Assembly (NCBI RefSeq): GCF_009755815.1
Contig: NZ_WRPK01000009.1
Location: 273,306 to 337,305, forward strand
Length of the DNA stretch: 64,000 bases
Source: Flavisphingomonas formosensis
Lineage (GTDB): Bacteria > Pseudomonadota > Alphaproteobacteria > Sphingomonadales > Sphingomonadaceae
Reading direction: 5' to 3'
In this document: one piece after another, positions 43,626 through 53,948 of the stretch
Layout of the letters: every line of letters begins with the position of its first letter
Numbering within the stretch: the stretch's first letter is position 1
Notes under the pieces: generated by a model
The model's database searches: none
What the model saw: only the letters and a program-made list of their open reading frames with translations
Told to the model about the DNA's origin: nothing
Made by a program: the position numbers and the translations under genes

Positions 43626-44420
43626 ATGGCGGAACTAGCAGGACGGGCGGCGTTTGTGACCGGAGCGGGGAGTGGCATCGGTAGAGGCATTGCGCTCGTA
43701 CTCGCATCGCGCGGAGCCTTCATATGGGCGACGGATTTCAATAAAGACAGCGCCGAGGAGACCGTTGCTCTCATCCAACAGTCCGGCGGTCGCGGTCAAG
43801 CAACGAAGCTTGATGTGCGGGACGAGGCCGAGTGGCAACAGGCGCTGGCGCCCGCGATCAGCCATGACGAAAAGCTGACGATCCTGGTCAATTGTGCTGG
43901 CACCTCGATGGTCACAGACACTTTCTCGATGTCGCTTGAGGATTTTCGTCGGATCATGGCGGTGAATGTCGAGGGCACTTTCCTTGGCATGAAGCATGGC
44001 GTTCCCATCATCGCAAAGTCTGGTGGCGGTTCCGTCGTCAACATCTCGTCCATGGCCGGGCTCAAGGGCATGGCCGGCATGACCGCTTATTGCGCGTCCA
44101 AAGGCGCGATCCGGATGATGAGCAAAGCGGTCGCGCTCGAATGCGCAGGCCTGCGCAACGGCGTGCGCGTCAACTCGGTCCATCCTGGATTTGTCGACAC
44201 GCCAGCTCTGCGCAAACATATTGATGACGCGACCAAGGCCGGCCATGGGCGTGGCCTTGATACGATCGAGCCCGACGAAGTCGCAAAGACCGCCGTGCCG
44301 ATCGGCGTCGCTTGTACGTCCGAAGAAGTTGGCGAGATGGTAGCTTATCTGGTGTCGCACGGAGCGCGTCACGTCACCGGAGCGGAGATTCCGATCGATG
44401 GTGGCATGACGTCCGGTTGA
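43626..44420 (+). CDS. SDR-family oxidoreductase (second of the tandem pair)
   Basis: 264 aa. TGAGSGIG, NCAG, YCASK and the same NAD-type ATDFN segment. Differs from its neighbour mainly in the substrate loop after the active site (TPALRKHIDDATKAGHGRGLDTIEP), which suggests a different substrate or stereochemistry. The start is preceded by GAGTGAGGACTTGGA. Confidence 0.9.
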   Translation: MAELAGRAAFVTGAGSGIGRGIALVLASRGAFIWATDFNKDSAEETVALIQQSGGRGQATKLDVRDEAEWQQALAPAISHDEKLTILVNCAGTSMVTDTFSMSLEDFRRIMAVNVEGTFLGMKHGVPIIAKSGGGSVVNISSMAGLKGMAGMTAYCASKGAIRMMSKAVALECAGLRNGVRVNSVHPGFVDTPALRKHIDDATKAGHGRGLDTIEPDEVAKTAVPIGVACTSEEVGEMVAYLVSHGARHVTGAEIPIDGGMTSG

Positions 44421-44676
44421 GGGCGGGATGGGCCGGTAGAAGCACCCGGTCGGCGATCCAATTGGACGACCGGAGCCCGGCACGAGGATCAGGGCCTCGT
44501 CAGATCGTCCCCAGCGATGGCTGTGCGCGAAGAAGCGACGGTCAACGCTGCAGAAGTGTCGCACCTTTCCACGGTACGCGCGTCGCTCAGAGCGAGGCCG
44601 TGCCTTGGGGCAGCATTGCGGTCAGAGAGCCACGAAACAAGCGATCGGCTTGATCGCCAAGATGAAAGGACAAGGG

Positions 44677-45453
44677 ATGGAAATGTTCGATCTCAGCGGC
44701 AAGGTTGCCATCGTCACGGGCTCGTCGCGCGGCATAGGTCGAGCGATCGCGGAAGCCTATGCCGAGGCTGGCGCGCGCGTCGTCATTTCCAGTCGAAAGC
44801 AATCAGCCTGCGACCTCGTCGCTGAAACCATCAATGCTCGCCATGGCGAGGAGCGCGCGATCGCGATCGCTGCAAGCATTTCGGACAAGACGGCTCTCGA
44901 GGCGTTGGTCGCCCAGACCCGGCAGAGGCTTGGGACTATCGACCTTTTGGTCTGCAATGCAGCCTCCAATCCTTATTACGGTCCGATGGCGGGGATCACC
45001 GACGAGCAGTTCCGCAAGATTTTCGACAATAATGTTCTCGCCAATCATTGGCTTATCACGATGGTCGCACCAGCGATGATCGAGCGGCGCGAAGGGGCCA
45101 TCATCGTCGTTTCCTCGATAGGCGGCCTGATCGGGTCCGACGTCATTGGTGCCTATAATGTCTCGAAGGCGGCGGATTTCCAGCTGGTGCGCAACCTTGC
45201 GACTGAATTCGGCCCGCATAATGTCCGCATCAACGCGATTGCGCCCGGGGTCATCCGCACAGATTTCGCGCGTGCTCTCTGGGAGAATCCAGAGGCAGAG
45301 GCAGCACTGCGACGGGCAACCCCGCTCGGACGTATCGGTGAACCAGAAGAGATAGCGGGAACCGCGGTCTTCCTGGCATCAAAGGCCGGCGCCTATGTGA
45401 CCGGGCAAGCTATCGTGGTCGATGGCGGATCGACCATCAAGGGCACGCTCTAA
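44677..45453 (+). CDS. SDR-family oxidoreductase
   Basis: 258 aa from ATG 44677 (AAGGA upstream); a longer frame from 44605 is not family-like. Motifs TGSSRGIG, NAAS and YNVSK are intact, with an Arg-containing SSRKQ after beta-2 that favours NADP. Not closely related to the two preceding SDRs. It would act on another hydroxyl or keto step of the same pathway. Confidence 0.9.
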   Translation: MEMFDLSGKVAIVTGSSRGIGRAIAEAYAEAGARVVISSRKQSACDLVAETINARHGEERAIAIAASISDKTALEALVAQTRQRLGTIDLLVCNAASNPYYGPMAGITDEQFRKIFDNNVLANHWLITMVAPAMIERREGAIIVVSSIGGLIGSDVIGAYNVSKAADFQLVRNLATEFGPHNVRINAIAPGVIRTDFARALWENPEAEAALRRATPLGRIGEPEEIAGTAVFLASKAGAYVTGQAIVVDGGSTIKGTL

Positions 45454-45580
45454 CCGTGCGCGATTCCGATCGTAGCAAGCGCGCTGAAGGTGCAGCGCCG
45501 ACGGGCCGTAACGCGATCATTCCGGATCCGCTCCAACCGCTCATGGCGGCAAATGCATTCACCACGGGGTCGACGAACTT

Positions 45581-47623
45581 ATGATCAAAACGCAGTTGCA
45601 CGACGACGTTCTGGAGGTCGTCATTGATAATCCGCCCGTGAATGCGCTTGGCGCGCGGGTGCGGCAGGGGCTGTGGGCGGCGATAGCCGATGCGCAAACC
45701 GATACCGCTGTGAAAGCGATCGTGATCCGCGGCGCAGGCAAGCTGCTTTCGGGAGGCGCGGACATCACCGAGTTTGGCAAGACCACAGCCGAGCCTGGCT
45801 TGCCAGAACTGGTGGATGCGATCGAGGCGAGCGCAAAGCCGGTTGTCGCCGCGATACATGGCATTGCGCTCGGCGGGGGCCTTGAGGTGGCGCTCGGCTG
45901 TCACTACCGGATCGCTACCGCCAACACGAAGCTTGGCTTGCCCGAGGTGACGTTGGGCCTTCTTCCGGGAGCCGGCGGCACCCAGCGGCTGCCGCGCGTG
46001 ATAGGCGTCGAGGCAGCGCTAGACATGATCGTCTCAGGTAGTCCTATCTCCGGAAAGAGGGCCGCCGATATCGGCCTCGTCGACCGTCTAGCGGAGGAGG
46101 GCACGCTGTTGGCGGAGGCTATCAGCTTCGCGCGTGCGCTCGATGCGCCGCGCCGCACGGGTGATGTCAGCGTTTCGGCGGATCCGGCGATCTTCGAGGC
46201 CTTCGCGGCTCAGAATGCCCGCAAGATTGCTGGGCTCGACGCGCCCAGCGCGTGCATCAAGGCCGTCAGGGCCGCGAGCGAGCTTCCGATCGGACAAGGG
46301 TTGGAGAAGGAGCGAGCGCTGTTCGCCGAGCTGGTTGCGGGCACCCAATCCAAGGCTCTGCGCCATGTCTTCTTCGCCGAGCGCGCTGCCGCCAAGATCG
46401 ACGGTATGCCCAAGGATATTGCGATGCGCTCGATCGACAAGGTCGGCGTGATCGGCGCTGGTACCATGGGCGGCGGCATCTCCATGAACTTTCTGTCCGC
46501 CGGCATTCCGGTGACAATCGTCGAGATGGCGCAGGAAGCCTTGGACCGCGGCGTGAGCACGATCCGCAAAAATTATGAGGCCACGGCCGCCAAGGGGCGC
46601 CTCACAGCCGATCAGGTCGAAAAGGCGATGAGTCTCCTGACGCCATCGCTCGCCTTCGACGCGCTTGCCGATTGCGACCTCGTTATCGAGGCCGTGTATG
46701 AGAATATGGATGTGAAGAAGGATATCTTCGCGCGGCTGGACGGCACCGCCAAACCCGGCGCCATGCTGGCGTCAAACACCTCCTATCTCTCCGTCGACGA
46801 GATCGCGACCGCGACAAAGCGGCCGCAGGATGTGCTGGGCCTCCATTTCTTCTCCCCCGCCAACATCATGAAGCTAGTCGAAGTGGTGCGCGGTGCCGAG
46901 ACGGCTCCCGAAGTGCTGGCGACCGGAATGGATCTTGCCCGCAGGATCGGGAAGGCACCGGTAGTCTCAGGGGTCTGCTACGGCTTCATCGGCAATCGCA
47001 TGCTGACGCCGCGCCTCGACGGCGCGATCGAGATGCTGGTCGAGGGCGCGACCCCCGATCAGGTCGATCAGGTGTCCGTCGCGCTGGGTATGCCGATGGG
47101 GCCGCTCCAGATGATCGATCTGGCAGGCGTGGATATCGGCTGGCATCGCGATCCTACGCGGATCGAAAGCGTGCGCGATGCGCTCAACGCCGCTGGCCGA
47201 TGGGGTCAGAAGACCGGCGGCGGCTTCTACGACTATGATGAAAAGCGAAGGCCTTCCGCGTCGGCCGCCGCACAGGCGATCGTCGAGCAGTTCCGCACCG
47301 AGGCAGGCATTGCGCCGCGAGAAATCACGGATGAGGAGATCGTGGCGCGGACATTGTACGCGATCGTCAACGAAGGTGCGAAGATCCTAGAGGAAGGGAT
47401 CGCGCAGCGCGCCTCGGACATCGATGTCGTCTGGCTCAATGGCTATGGCTGGCCTCGGCACACTGGCGGCCCGATGTTCTGGGCGGAACAAGTGGGGCTT
47501 GAAAAGGTGGTCGACACCTTGAACCGCTATCGTGACCGGCTCGGCCCAGGCTTCTCCCTGTCGCCCCTTCTTGCCCAATGCGCGGCCCAGGGGGGCTCGC
47601 TCTTCGGCGACGCCGGGGCCTGA
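45581..47623 (+). CDS. FadB-like bifunctional enoyl-CoA hydratase / 3-hydroxyacyl-CoA dehydrogenase
   Basis: 680 aa. The N-terminal crotonase domain (residues about 1-190) has [14 protein letters not shown] and the catalytic Glu segments of [13 protein letters not shown] and [21 protein letters not shown]. The 3-hydroxyacyl-CoA dehydrogenase domain starts near 285 with [13 protein letters not shown], followed by [16 protein letters not shown] and a C-terminal dimerisation domain. It performs the hydration and oxidation steps of beta-oxidation on one chain. Confidence 0.94.
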   Translation: MIKTQLHDDVLEVVIDNPPVNALGARVRQGLWAAIADAQTDTAVKAIVIRGAGKLLSGGADITEFGKTTAEPGLPELVDAIEASAKPVVAAIHGIALGGGLEVALGCHYRIATANTKLGLPEVTLGLLPGAGGTQRLPRVIGVEAALDMIVSGSPISGKRAADIGLVDRLAEEGTLLAEAISFARALDAPRRTGDVSVSADPAIFEAFAAQNARKIAGLDAPSACIKAVRAASELPIGQGLEKERALFAELVAGTQSKALRHVFFAERAAAKIDGMPKDIAMRSIDKVGVIGAGTMGGGISMNFLSAGIPVTIVEMAQEALDRGVSTIRKNYEATAAKGRLTADQVEKAMSLLTPSLAFDALADCDLVIEAVYENMDVKKDIFARLDGTAKPGAMLASNTSYLSVDEIATATKRPQDVLGLHFFSPANIMKLVEVVRGAETAPEVLATGMDLARRIGKAPVVSGVCYGFIGNRMLTPRLDGAIEMLVEGATPDQVDQVSVALGMPMGPLQMIDLAGVDIGWHRDPTRIESVRDALNAAGRWGQKTGGGFYDYDEKRRPSASAAAQAIVEQFRTEAGIAPREITDEEIVARTLYAIVNEGAKILEEGIAQRASDIDVVWLNGYGWPRHTGGPMFWAEQVGLEKVVDTLNRYRDRLGPGFSLSPLLAQCAAQGGSLFGDAGA

Positions 47624-47649
47624 CCGCCATAATCATTGGGAACATCGCC

Positions 47650-49317
47650 ATGCCCCTGCGCTTTGCCGAGCCGGCCCCCGAGGTCTATCATGCCCCGCTT
47701 ACTATCCGTCATCTGCTAGCCGGTGTTCTGACGAAGGCGGGCAACCAGCAAATCGTCTATCGGGATCAGGCAGCCTTCACCTACCGCGAATTTATCGATC
47801 GCGTGGGGCGGTTGGCATCGCTGCTGGAAGGACTGGGGACCGAGCAGGGCATGACAGTCGCCGTCATGGACTGGGACAGTCATCGGTACCTTGAAGCCTA
47901 TTTCGCGGTGCCCATGATGGGCGCCGTCCTACAGACCGTGAACGTGCGGCTACCCCCGCCGCAGATCGCTTATACGCTGCGGCACGCGAACGCCGAGATA
48001 CTTCTCGTCCATCGCGACTTCTTCCCGCTTGCCGAGGCGCTGCTTTCCTCGCTCCCCTCCATCAAATCAGTCATCGCGATCATGGACGGCTGCCAGGATC
48101 CGGTCCCGGATTGGGCTGCCGGGGAATATGAGCGTCTCTCCGCCGCGGCGTCCGCTGACTATCCGTTCGCGGACTTCGACGAGAACGCCGTCGCGACCAC
48201 ATTCTACACGACCGGTACCACCGGGAACCCGAAAGGGGTCTGCTTCACCCACCGACAGCTCGTGCTTCACACGCTCGCCGTTGCGGGGCCGTTCGGCGCC
48301 TCGGCGGCCTCGCCGAGCCTCGGCGTGGAGGACGTGTATATGCCGCTGACACCCATGTTCCACGTTCATGCGTGGGGCGTTCCTTACGTCGCCACGATGC
48401 TGGGCGTGAAGCAGGTCTATCCTGGCCGCTATGACCCCGCCATGATCTGCCGGCTCCGTGAGGAGCACCAAGTCACCTATTCCCATTGTGTGCCCACAGT
48501 CCTCGAAATGGTGCTGAAAGCCGCGGATGAGACGGGGGCCGATCTGACCGGATGGAAGATGACCACCGGGGGCTCGGCGCTCTCCAAGTCACTATGTAGC
48601 GAAGCCCGCCGGCGCGGCATGCTTTCGGCGGCCGGCTACGGAATGTCGGAAACATGCCCGACAATATTGAAAGCGGCCCGGCGCACAGCCGCCGTGTTCA
48701 GCGACGAGGATGAGATGCTGTCGACCTACACGATTTCGGGCACGTCCATTCCCCTCGTCGACATACAGATCGTCGATGAAGGAATGAAGCCGCTTGCCCA
48801 TGACGGCAGCACTCGCGGGGAGCTTGTCCTGCGGGCGCCGTGGCTGACCTCCTCCTATGTAGGCGATCCCAAAGCCTCCGAAGCCCTCTGGCATGGCGGC
48901 TGGATGCACACGCAGGATATCGCGACGATCGATCCGCACGGCAATGTCCAGATCCGCGATCGGTTGAAGGATGTCGTCAAAACAGGCGGGGAGTGGGTCG
49001 ACTCGATCCAGCTCGAAGAACTCGTGGCAACCGCGGACGGCGTCGCCGAGGCCTCGGTCATTGCGGTGCCCGATCCAAAGTGGGGAGAGAGGCCGCTGGC
49101 CGTCGTCGTATCCGAGCCGGGCGCCACCCTCACACTTGAAATCATCAACGGGCCGGTCGAGCGCGCGATCGCGAGCGGCGAGGTCACCCGCTATGCCAGA
49201 CTCGACCGCTTCAAAGTGGTGGACCAGCTGCCTCGCACCAGCGTCGGCAAAATCGACAAGAAGCGACTTCGGGCGCTGTTCGCGGAAGAGGCCGGATCGG
49301 TGGAGACGGGGGTATGA
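47650..49317 (+). CDS. Long/medium-chain acyl-CoA ligase
   Basis: 555 aa from ATG 47650. The AMP-binding motif is TTGTTGNPKG, the adenylate motif YGMSET, and the hinge RDRLKDVVKTGGEW; the C-terminal catalytic Lys is in SVGKIDKK. It activates the pathway acid to its CoA ester. The size and the ending match the long-chain (AlkK-like) group. It follows the FadB-like gene by 26 bp and precedes a thioesterase. Confidence 0.93.
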   Translation: MPLRFAEPAPEVYHAPLTIRHLLAGVLTKAGNQQIVYRDQAAFTYREFIDRVGRLASLLEGLGTEQGMTVAVMDWDSHRYLEAYFAVPMMGAVLQTVNVRLPPPQIAYTLRHANAEILLVHRDFFPLAEALLSSLPSIKSVIAIMDGCQDPVPDWAAGEYERLSAAASADYPFADFDENAVATTFYTTGTTGNPKGVCFTHRQLVLHTLAVAGPFGASAASPSLGVEDVYMPLTPMFHVHAWGVPYVATMLGVKQVYPGRYDPAMICRLREEHQVTYSHCVPTVLEMVLKAADETGADLTGWKMTTGGSALSKSLCSEARRRGMLSAAGYGMSETCPTILKAARRTAAVFSDEDEMLSTYTISGTSIPLVDIQIVDEGMKPLAHDGSTRGELVLRAPWLTSSYVGDPKASEALWHGGWMHTQDIATIDPHGNVQIRDRLKDVVKTGGEWVDSIQLEELVATADGVAEASVIAVPDPKWGERPLAVVVSEPGATLTLEIINGPVERAIASGEVTRYARLDRFKVVDQLPRTSVGKIDKKRLRALFAEEAGSVETGV

Positions 49318-49342
49318 CCCGCTGCAATAAAGAGGCTGTACG

Positions 49343-49771
49343 ATGACCCGCGCCCTTCGTCCCAGGTCGGCCTATCGCCATTGGACGCCCATTCCGACGC
49401 GATGGCACGACAATGACGCCTACGGTCATGTGAACAACGCCGTTCATTATGGGTGGTTCGATACCGCGATCAATGCGTGGCTCATCAAAGCCGGGCTTCT
49501 CGACGTCAGTAGCGGCGATCCCATCGGCCTAGTCGTCGAGACAAGCTGCCGTTATGCGGCGCCGCTCTCATTCCCGCAGACCGCCGAGATCGGCATCGTA
49601 GTCGCGAAGCTCGGCACCTCCAGTGTGACATATCATCTTGGTGTCTTCGCCAAGGGCTGCCCCGACCCAGTCGCAGAGGGGCAGTTCACCCATGTCTATG
49701 TCGCAAGAGGGAGCAGGCGTCCGGTGGCTCTTCCCGAGAATTGGCGCGCGATCCTGGAAGGACTGAGCTGA
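49343..49771 (+). CDS. Hot-dog-fold acyl-CoA thioesterase (4HBT family)
   Basis: 142 aa. The catalytic segment WHDNDAYGHVNNAVHYGWFD is the family signature, with Asp as the active-site acid. It releases CoA from a dead-end or product thioester. Its stop overlaps the start of the next acyl-CoA dehydrogenase (TGATG). Confidence 0.9.
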   Translation: MTRALRPRSAYRHWTPIPTRWHDNDAYGHVNNAVHYGWFDTAINAWLIKAGLLDVSSGDPIGLVVETSCRYAAPLSFPQTAEIGIVVAKLGTSSVTYHLGVFAKGCPDPVAEGQFTHVYVARGSRRPVALPENWRAILEGLS

Positions 49772-50979
49772 TGGATCTGAGCTTTAGCGCTGAAGAAGAA
49801 GCTTTTCGCGCAGAGGTCCGCCGATTTCTGCGCGATCGGCTGCCTGCCCGCATCGCCGAGAAGGTTCGTACGGGCAAACGACTGACCAAAGCGGATCATG
49901 AAGAATGGCATGCGATCCTCAATGCTCGCGGTTGGCTCGCGGCAAACTGGCCCAGGGCTCTGGGCGGTACAGGATGGACCGTCGCTCAGTCCTATATTTT
50001 CGAGGTTGAGGCCGCGCTGGCACATGCGCCGCGGATCGTGCCGTTCGGCGTTTCGATGTTGGGTCCTGTCCTGATCAAATATGGCTCCGAGGCGCAGAAG
50101 GCCCATTGGCTGCCGCGCATCCTGAGCGGAGCGGATTGGTGGTGCCAGGGCTATTCCGAGCCGGGTGCCGGATCCGATTTGGCGAGCCTGAAATGCACCG
50201 CAATCAGGGTCAACGATGCCAACGGCGACCATTATATCGTGAACGGGCAGAAGACTTGGACCACGCTCGGTCAATATGCCGACATGATCTTCTGCCTTGT
50301 GCGCACATCAACCGAGGGCAAGCGCCAGGAAGGTATTTCCTTCCTGCTGATTGACATGAGGTCACCGGGGGTGAGTGTCCGTCCGATCATCTTGCTCGAT
50401 GGCGAGCATGAGGTGAACGAGATATTCTTCACCGACGTACGAGTCCCGGCGGGAAACCTCGTCGGCGAGGAAAACAGAGGCTGGGACTGCGCCAAATATC
50501 TGCTGAGCCACGAACGAACCAATATAGCAGGGGTTGGCGCATCGATGGCGGCGCTCGCGCGCCTCAAGCAGATCGCCAACGCCCAGCGCAAAGGCGGAAA
50601 GCCTCTTGCACAGGACCCGCATTTCGCGGCGCGCCTGGCCAAGGTCGAGATTGACCTTGAGAATATGAAGACAACGAACCTGCGTGTGCTGGCGGGAGGC
50701 GAGGAGAGCCCGGTGCCGCTGGAGCTTGGCGCCATGCTGAAAATCCGCGGTACGGAAATTCGGCAGGAAATCACAAGCCTCACGCGCCGCGCGCTTGGCC
50801 CGTACGCCCAGCCCTTCATCTCGGAGGCGCTTGATGAGGGAGGGTCGCATCTTGCGGTCGGACCAGCTTACGCGGCGCCAGTAGCCACCGACTATTTCAA
50901 CAATCGCAAGCTGTCGATCTACGGCGGCTCGAATGAAGTGCAACGAGAAATCATCACCAAAGCGCTTCTGGAGCTCTGA
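49771..50979 (+). CDS. Acyl-CoA dehydrogenase, probable heteromer subunit
   Basis: 402 aa from ATG 49771. FAD motifs WCQGYSEPGAGSDLAS and NGQKTWTTLGQYAD are clear. Where MCAD has the catalytic YEGT this protein has YGGSNEVQ, so the base is elsewhere or in a partner. It is followed after two bases by another, shorter dehydrogenase, as in the alpha2beta2 enzymes of steroid degradation (family knowledge). Confidence 0.92.
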   Translation: MDLSFSAEEEAFRAEVRRFLRDRLPARIAEKVRTGKRLTKADHEEWHAILNARGWLAANWPRALGGTGWTVAQSYIFEVEAALAHAPRIVPFGVSMLGPVLIKYGSEAQKAHWLPRILSGADWWCQGYSEPGAGSDLASLKCTAIRVNDANGDHYIVNGQKTWTTLGQYADMIFCLVRTSTEGKRQEGISFLLIDMRSPGVSVRPIILLDGEHEVNEIFFTDVRVPAGNLVGEENRGWDCAKYLLSHERTNIAGVGASMAALARLKQIANAQRKGGKPLAQDPHFAARLAKVEIDLENMKTTNLRVLAGGEESPVPLELGAMLKIRGTEIRQEITSLTRRALGPYAQPFISEALDEGGSHLAVGPAYAAPVATDYFNNRKLSIYGGSNEVQREIITKALLEL

Positions 50980-50981
50980 TC

Positions 50982-52094
50982 ATGCATTTCCAACATAGCG
51001 ATGACCGTCGCATGCTCAGCGAGACGCTTGGGCGCTATCTTGGTCAGCGCTATCCAATCGAGGCCCGGCACCAGATAGCGGAATCGCAGCGCGGCTGGTC
51101 GCCCGAGCAATGGGCGGCGTTGTCCGAACTGGGCGTGGTGGGCGCCCTCTTCGACGAAAGGGTCGGCGGGTTCGGCGGAGCCGGCTTCGACATAGCGATC
51201 ATCTTCGAGCAGCTCGGACGCGCCCTCGTCGTCGAACCCCTGCTCGGCACGTTGATGGCCGGCCGGGCGCTCGCTCTGGCAGGTGGTAGTGACGATGTAC
51301 TGGCAAGGGTCATCGCCGGGAATTGCATTCTGGCCCTCGCCCACGAGGAGCCGCAAAGCCGTTATGATCTATGGGACGTCCAGTGCAGAGCAGTGCCCGA
51401 AGGAGCGGGATGGCGGCTCAGGGGCAGCAAGGCTCTGGTCTGCCAGATCGAGGCGGCGGATCATATACTCGTCTCGGCGCGCATCACGGGCGAGGCCGGC
51501 GATGCAGCGGGCATAGGGCTGTTCCTCGTTGCGGCCGGCACGCCCGGTGCTTCGGTCCGCTCCTACCCGCTGGTCGATGGCGGCCGCGGTGGAGATTTCA
51601 CGCTGGAGGACGTGAAGGCCACTCTGATTACCGAAAATGGCGCGAGCTTGATCGAGGAGGCGGCCGCTGCCGGCATCGTCGCACTTTCGTGGGAAGCGGT
51701 CGGGATCATGGACGTTCTCAAGCGCGATACGCTCGAATATCTGCGGACCCGCAAGCAGTTCGGCGCGCCGATCGGAAAATTTCAGGCGCTTCAACATCGG
51801 ATGGCGACCGCTGCCCTTGAGATTGAGCAGGCTCGGTCGGCTGGAATCAATGCAGCAGCGGCGCTCGATAGTGCAAGAGCCGAGCGTGAGCGTTCGGTTT
51901 CAGCAGCGAAATTCACCATCGGCCGGGTGGGTACGCTTGTGGCCGAGGAGGCCATTCAGCTCCACGGCGGCATCGGCATGACTTGGGAGTTGCCGCTTTC
52001 CCACTATGCCAAGCGCTTGATTATGATAGGGCACCAACTGGGTGACGAAGACCATCATCTCGAACGCTTCATCGCCTTGGGCGAGGCGGCATGA
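50982..52094 (+). CDS. Acyl-CoA dehydrogenase, shorter partner subunit
   Basis: 370 aa. The N-terminal domain WAALSELGVVGALFDERVGGFGGAG and C-terminal RKQFGAPIGKFQALQHRMA plus QLHGGIGMTWELPLSHYAKR are recognisable, but the mid-domain FAD-contact motif and the catalytic Glu segment are eroded. It probably forms a heterotetramer with the preceding gene product. Start two bases after that gene's stop; end overlaps the next start by ATGA. Confidence 0.9.
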   Translation: MHFQHSDDRRMLSETLGRYLGQRYPIEARHQIAESQRGWSPEQWAALSELGVVGALFDERVGGFGGAGFDIAIIFEQLGRALVVEPLLGTLMAGRALALAGGSDDVLARVIAGNCILALAHEEPQSRYDLWDVQCRAVPEGAGWRLRGSKALVCQIEAADHILVSARITGEAGDAAGIGLFLVAAGTPGASVRSYPLVDGGRGGDFTLEDVKATLITENGASLIEEAAAAGIVALSWEAVGIMDVLKRDTLEYLRTRKQFGAPIGKFQALQHRMATAALEIEQARSAGINAAAALDSARAERERSVSAAKFTIGRVGTLVAEEAIQLHGGIGMTWELPLSHYAKRLIMIGHQLGDEDHHLERFIALGEAA

Positions 52095-53824
52095 CCGAAG
52101 ATGTCCTCCTTGGTCGTGAGCTCATCACGTTTCAGCTAGTTGATTGGCTGCGCATTGGCGCGGAAAGCGAACAGGAGACGCTGATCGCGGTCCTCGACGC
52201 AGCCCAGCGCCTGGCGCGCGACGCTTTTCTGCCTCACAACCGACAGTGCGATCTCGAAGAGCCATGGCAGGATGCCGACGGCGTCCACGTCTTGCCCGCC
52301 GTGCGTCATGGGATGCGGCTCTACGCTGAATTGGGCCTGTTCGGCATGAGCTTCTCGGATGCGCTCGGAGGGCTCGGCCTTCCATTCCCGCTTTCGCTTG
52401 CGATAATGGGTAATTTCGGGGCCGCCAATATCTCCATGGCCGCTTATCCGATGCTGACTGCCGCCAACGCCCGCGTGATAGCGTCCTTTGGGACGGCGGC
52501 GCAGATAGAGACCTTCGCGCGACCCGAGATCGAGGGGCGCTGGTTTGGCACCATGTGCTTGTCGGAACCGCAGGCAGGCTCGAGCCTCGCGGATATCAGG
52601 ACACGCGCCACACTCGACGGAGAAGACGAGCTCGGATCCCGCTATCGGCTGGTGGGAAACAAGATGTGGATTTCCGGGGCCGACCAGGATGTGAGCGAGA
52701 ATATCGTCCATCTCGTTCTCGCCAAGGTGGCGCGCGACGACGGCTCACTGCCAGAGGGAACCAAGGGCATATCGCTGTTCATCGTGCCAAAGATCCTTCC
52801 GGATGGCAGCCACAATGATGTCGCCGTCGCCGGGCTCAACCACAAGATGGGCTATCGCGGTATCTCGAATTGTCTCCTCAATTTCGGCGAAGAGGGAGGC
52901 GCGGTCGGCTGGCGCGTCGGCGAGGAAGGGCAGGGCCTCGCTTGTATGTTCATGATGATGAACGAGGCCAGAATCTCGATAGGAATAGGGGCGGCGGCGC
53001 TCGCGTATCGAGGATATCGGCAGTCCCTGCGCTACGCTCGAGAGCGAGCGCAGGGCAGATCTACTGGAATTCGCACGGGCGCGCCTGTCCCGATCATTGC
53101 GCATCCCGATGTGCGGCGAATGCTGCTTCAGCAGAAAGCCTACGCCGAGGGCGCCTTGGCGCTTTGTCTCTATTGCGCTGCGCTCGTCGACGAGCAGGGC
53201 TCCGATGCGGACGACTTGCTGGCGTTGCTGACTCCGGTGGCGAAAAGCTGGCCGTCGGAATTCGGGCTGATCGCCAACGACCTGGCGATCCAGGTCCACG
53301 GCGGATATGGCTATACGCGGGACTTCGACGTCGAGCAGCTGTGGCGGGACAATCGCCTCAATCCCATCCATGAAGGCACGACAGGTATCCAGGCAATCGA
53401 TCTGCTCGGCCGAAAGATATTGTCGACTGACGGTCGCTCGTTAAAGCTCCTGCGCGAGCGCATCGACGCGACCATTGCTAATGTCACCGATCAAACGGCC
53501 TTGCATCCGCTCGCGCGATTGCTGGGAGACTTCTGGGATCATGCCGCGTTGATCATCGTCGATCTGGGCGCGATTGCCGGCCCGGCAGCGTTAGACGATG
53601 CGACGATGTTTCTGCGCGCCTTCGGCCATGGCGTAGTCGCGTGGTTGTGGCTCGATCAGGTCGGAGCGGCCCATCAGATCTCCAACGCGCGCCTGCGCGA
53701 TAGCCTCCTGGCCGCCTGTCGGTTTTTCTTCGAGAATGATCTGCCGCAGGCGCGAACCTGGCTTTCCATCGTCGGCCTGCACAGTCCGCTCGTTCGAGAG
53801 CTGGACGATAATCTGCTGGCATGA
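52091..53824 (+). CDS. Acyl-CoA dehydrogenase with extra C-terminal domain (DmdC-like)
   Basis: 577 aa, far longer than MCAD-type enzymes, as in DmdC and other long dehydrogenases with an added helical domain. [19 protein letters not shown] binds FAD and the catalytic Glu is in HEGTTGIQ. The last about 130 residues form the extra domain. It overlaps the previous gene by four bases. It likely dehydrogenates a bulky or branched acyl-CoA. A second long member is at 60376. Confidence 0.92.
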   Translation: MTEDVLLGRELITFQLVDWLRIGAESEQETLIAVLDAAQRLARDAFLPHNRQCDLEEPWQDADGVHVLPAVRHGMRLYAELGLFGMSFSDALGGLGLPFPLSLAIMGNFGAANISMAAYPMLTAANARVIASFGTAAQIETFARPEIEGRWFGTMCLSEPQAGSSLADIRTRATLDGEDELGSRYRLVGNKMWISGADQDVSENIVHLVLAKVARDDGSLPEGTKGISLFIVPKILPDGSHNDVAVAGLNHKMGYRGISNCLLNFGEEGGAVGWRVGEEGQGLACMFMMMNEARISIGIGAAALAYRGYRQSLRYARERAQGRSTGIRTGAPVPIIAHPDVRRMLLQQKAYAEGALALCLYCAALVDEQGSDADDLLALLTPVAKSWPSEFGLIANDLAIQVHGGYGYTRDFDVEQLWRDNRLNPIHEGTTGIQAIDLLGRKILSTDGRSLKLLRERIDATIANVTDQTALHPLARLLGDFWDHAALIIVDLGAIAGPAALDDATMFLRAFGHGVVAWLWLDQVGAAHQISNARLRDSLLAACRFFFENDLPQARTWLSIVGLHSPLVRELDDNLLA

Positions 53825-53948
53825 CGCCCCGCCGCCGTCGCGCGTCAAAGCAGGATCACCGCACCGCTCATGGTACCACCGAACGGCCGACGCTGGCCAC
53901 CGAACGGCGCTTGCCGGACGCAAATTCAAACTACAGGAGAACAGCCCC

